In this document: piece after piece, positions 62,719-64,000 of the stretch
Position numbering within the stretch: the first letter of the stretch is position 1
How the letters are laid out: each line of letters starts with the position of its first letter
Source of the DNA: Muribaculaceae bacterium
GTDB lineage: Bacteria > Bacteroidota > Bacteroidia > Bacteroidales > Muribaculaceae
Direction of reading: 5' to 3'
Assembly (NCBI GenBank): GCA_022510405.1
Contig: JAFLTP010000017.1
Span: 1-64,000, forward strand
DNA: 64,000 bases
Position numbers and translations under genes: made by a program
Notes under the pieces: model-generated
Told to the model about the DNA's origin: nothing
The model's input: only the letters and a program-made list of their open reading frames with translations
The model's database searches: none

Positions 62719-63909
62719 TTATGATTTTGAGCCTTTGATTCCACCTTTTAAACCGGCACCCATAGCGAAGATGTTGGTATCGTAAGAATAGGTTTTTCTA
62801 TCGGTGTCTCTTTTCCTTTTGAGAGCCAAAGCGATAAGTTTATCTATAAGTTCTTTGAAAGAAATGCCCGTTTCTTCCCAGAGATAGAAAGAGAGGCTAC
62901 CGGGAATTGTATTAATTTCATTAACAAAGATGTCACCGTTTTCCTTGTCAATCATGAAATCTATTCTTGATACACCGTTACAAGCGAGCACTCTGAAAGT
63001 ATCAGAGGCGAGTTGTTGAATTTTGGCGGAAGTTTCAGCCGGGATATCGGCAGGAATTTTCTTTTGAGAAGCCTGCATACCGGATTTTGCACCACCACCA
63101 TATTTTTCGTCGTAAGTGAGGAAATCTTTCTGTTTGATTGGTTCTTCACATACACTGGTTTGACGTTGATCGGCATCACCCAATACACTACAATTAATTT
63201 CCATCATATCTTGCACCATATGCTCGACAATGATACGAGATGAAAAACGTATGGCATTTTCGATAGCAGAGTCAAGGCTTTTACGGTCGGAAGCTTTACT
63301 GATACCTACACTTGAACCCAAATTTGCCGGTTTCACGATAACGGGATATCCAAGTTGATCCTCAACAATTTTGTCAGTAGCTTCACGATTAGAAAGCCAT
63401 TCCCTATCAGTGAACCAAACGTAATCCACCACAGGAATTCCGCTTTCTCTGAGGATCATCTTCATAGTGATTTTATCCATTCCGTTGGCAGAAGATAGAG
63501 TATCGCAACCGACGAATGGGATACCAATAGTTTCGAGAACACCTTGGAACATACCGTCTTCACCATGAGACCCGTGCAGCACGGGGAAAGCAATGTGCAA
63601 ATCGGCAACAACCGGATCCTTTTTTGAGAATAATCCGCCTTTTACATTGGATCTGTAAAGTTTATAATCACCATAAACAGGTTTCATATAAACCTCCTCC
63701 ACTTTATTTTCCAACGCCTTTAAATCCTTATAGTTGGAAATGTTGAGAAGTTCGGGACCTGTGTACCATTTACCTTGCTTGGAGATATAGACGGGAATCA
63801 ATTGATATTTATCGGAATCAAAAGCATTTATTGCCTGTAAAGCAGATATTACAGAAATTTCATGTTCTACAGATCTGCCACCGAAAAAAACACCTACGAT
63901 AGTTTTCAT
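62719..63909 (-). CDS. ddl: D-alanine--D-alanine ligase family protein
   Basis: 396 aa; FFGGRSVEHEISVISA, GSHGEDGMFQG, EINTIPGSLSFYLWEE. Confidence 0.93.
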   Translation of the reverse strand: MKTIVGVFFGGRSVEHEISVISALQAINAFDSDKYQLIPVYISKQGKWYTGPELLNISNYKDLKALENKVEEVYMKPVYGDYKLYRSNVKGGLFSKKDPVVADLHIAFPVLHGSHGEDGMFQGVLETIGIPFVGCDTLSSANGMDKITMKMILRESGIPVVDYVWFTDREWLSNREATDKIVEDQLGYPVIVKPANLGSSVGISKASDRKSLDSAIENAIRFSSRIIVEHMVQDMMEINCSVLGDADQRQTSVCEEPIKQKDFLTYDEKYGGGAKSGMQASQKKIPADIPAETSAKIQQLASDTFRVLACNGVSRIDFMIDKENGDIFVNEINTIPGSLSFYLWEETGISFKELIDKLIALALKRKRDTDRKTYSYDTNIFAMGAGLKGGIKGSKS

Positions 63910-64000
63910 ATTTTACCTGTAAAAAGTCTACAAAATTACCAATATATGTGCTAAAAAGCAAAAATCAAGTTAAGTTCGATTAAATTTCGCTCTATAAAAG

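Overview
This window looks like an ordinary core-chromosome segment of a Bacteroidales bacterium. Supporting signs are TTTG-N19-TAnnTTTG promoters, Bacteroidetes-type RpoD, DUF4270 and DUF4296 proteins, DPP3, and the ileS/lspA/DUF4296 neighbourhood. I call about 55 protein genes, one tRNA-Thr(CGT) and three candidate intergenic ncRNAs. One ncRNA is 6S-like; two are unrecognised, and one of those has its own canonical promoter and terminator. I saw no rRNA, transposase, integrase or CRISPR array. The parts most worth a second look are: (i) degenerate 7-bp and 8-bp tandem arrays in intergenic spaces, most of them starting inside or directly at the stop codon of the preceding gene; (ii) two tandem housekeeping-type sigma70 genes upstream of valS; (iii) an ABC-ATPase/DUF4435 (TOPRIM-like) protein directly downstream of umuDC; (iv) the ncRNA candidates; (v) an ABC-F protein with one coherently degenerate ATP site; (vi) a 31-nt perfect interrupted palindrome inside an ABC-transporter ATPase gene. 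Product names come from reading the translated proteins by eye; no database search was run.
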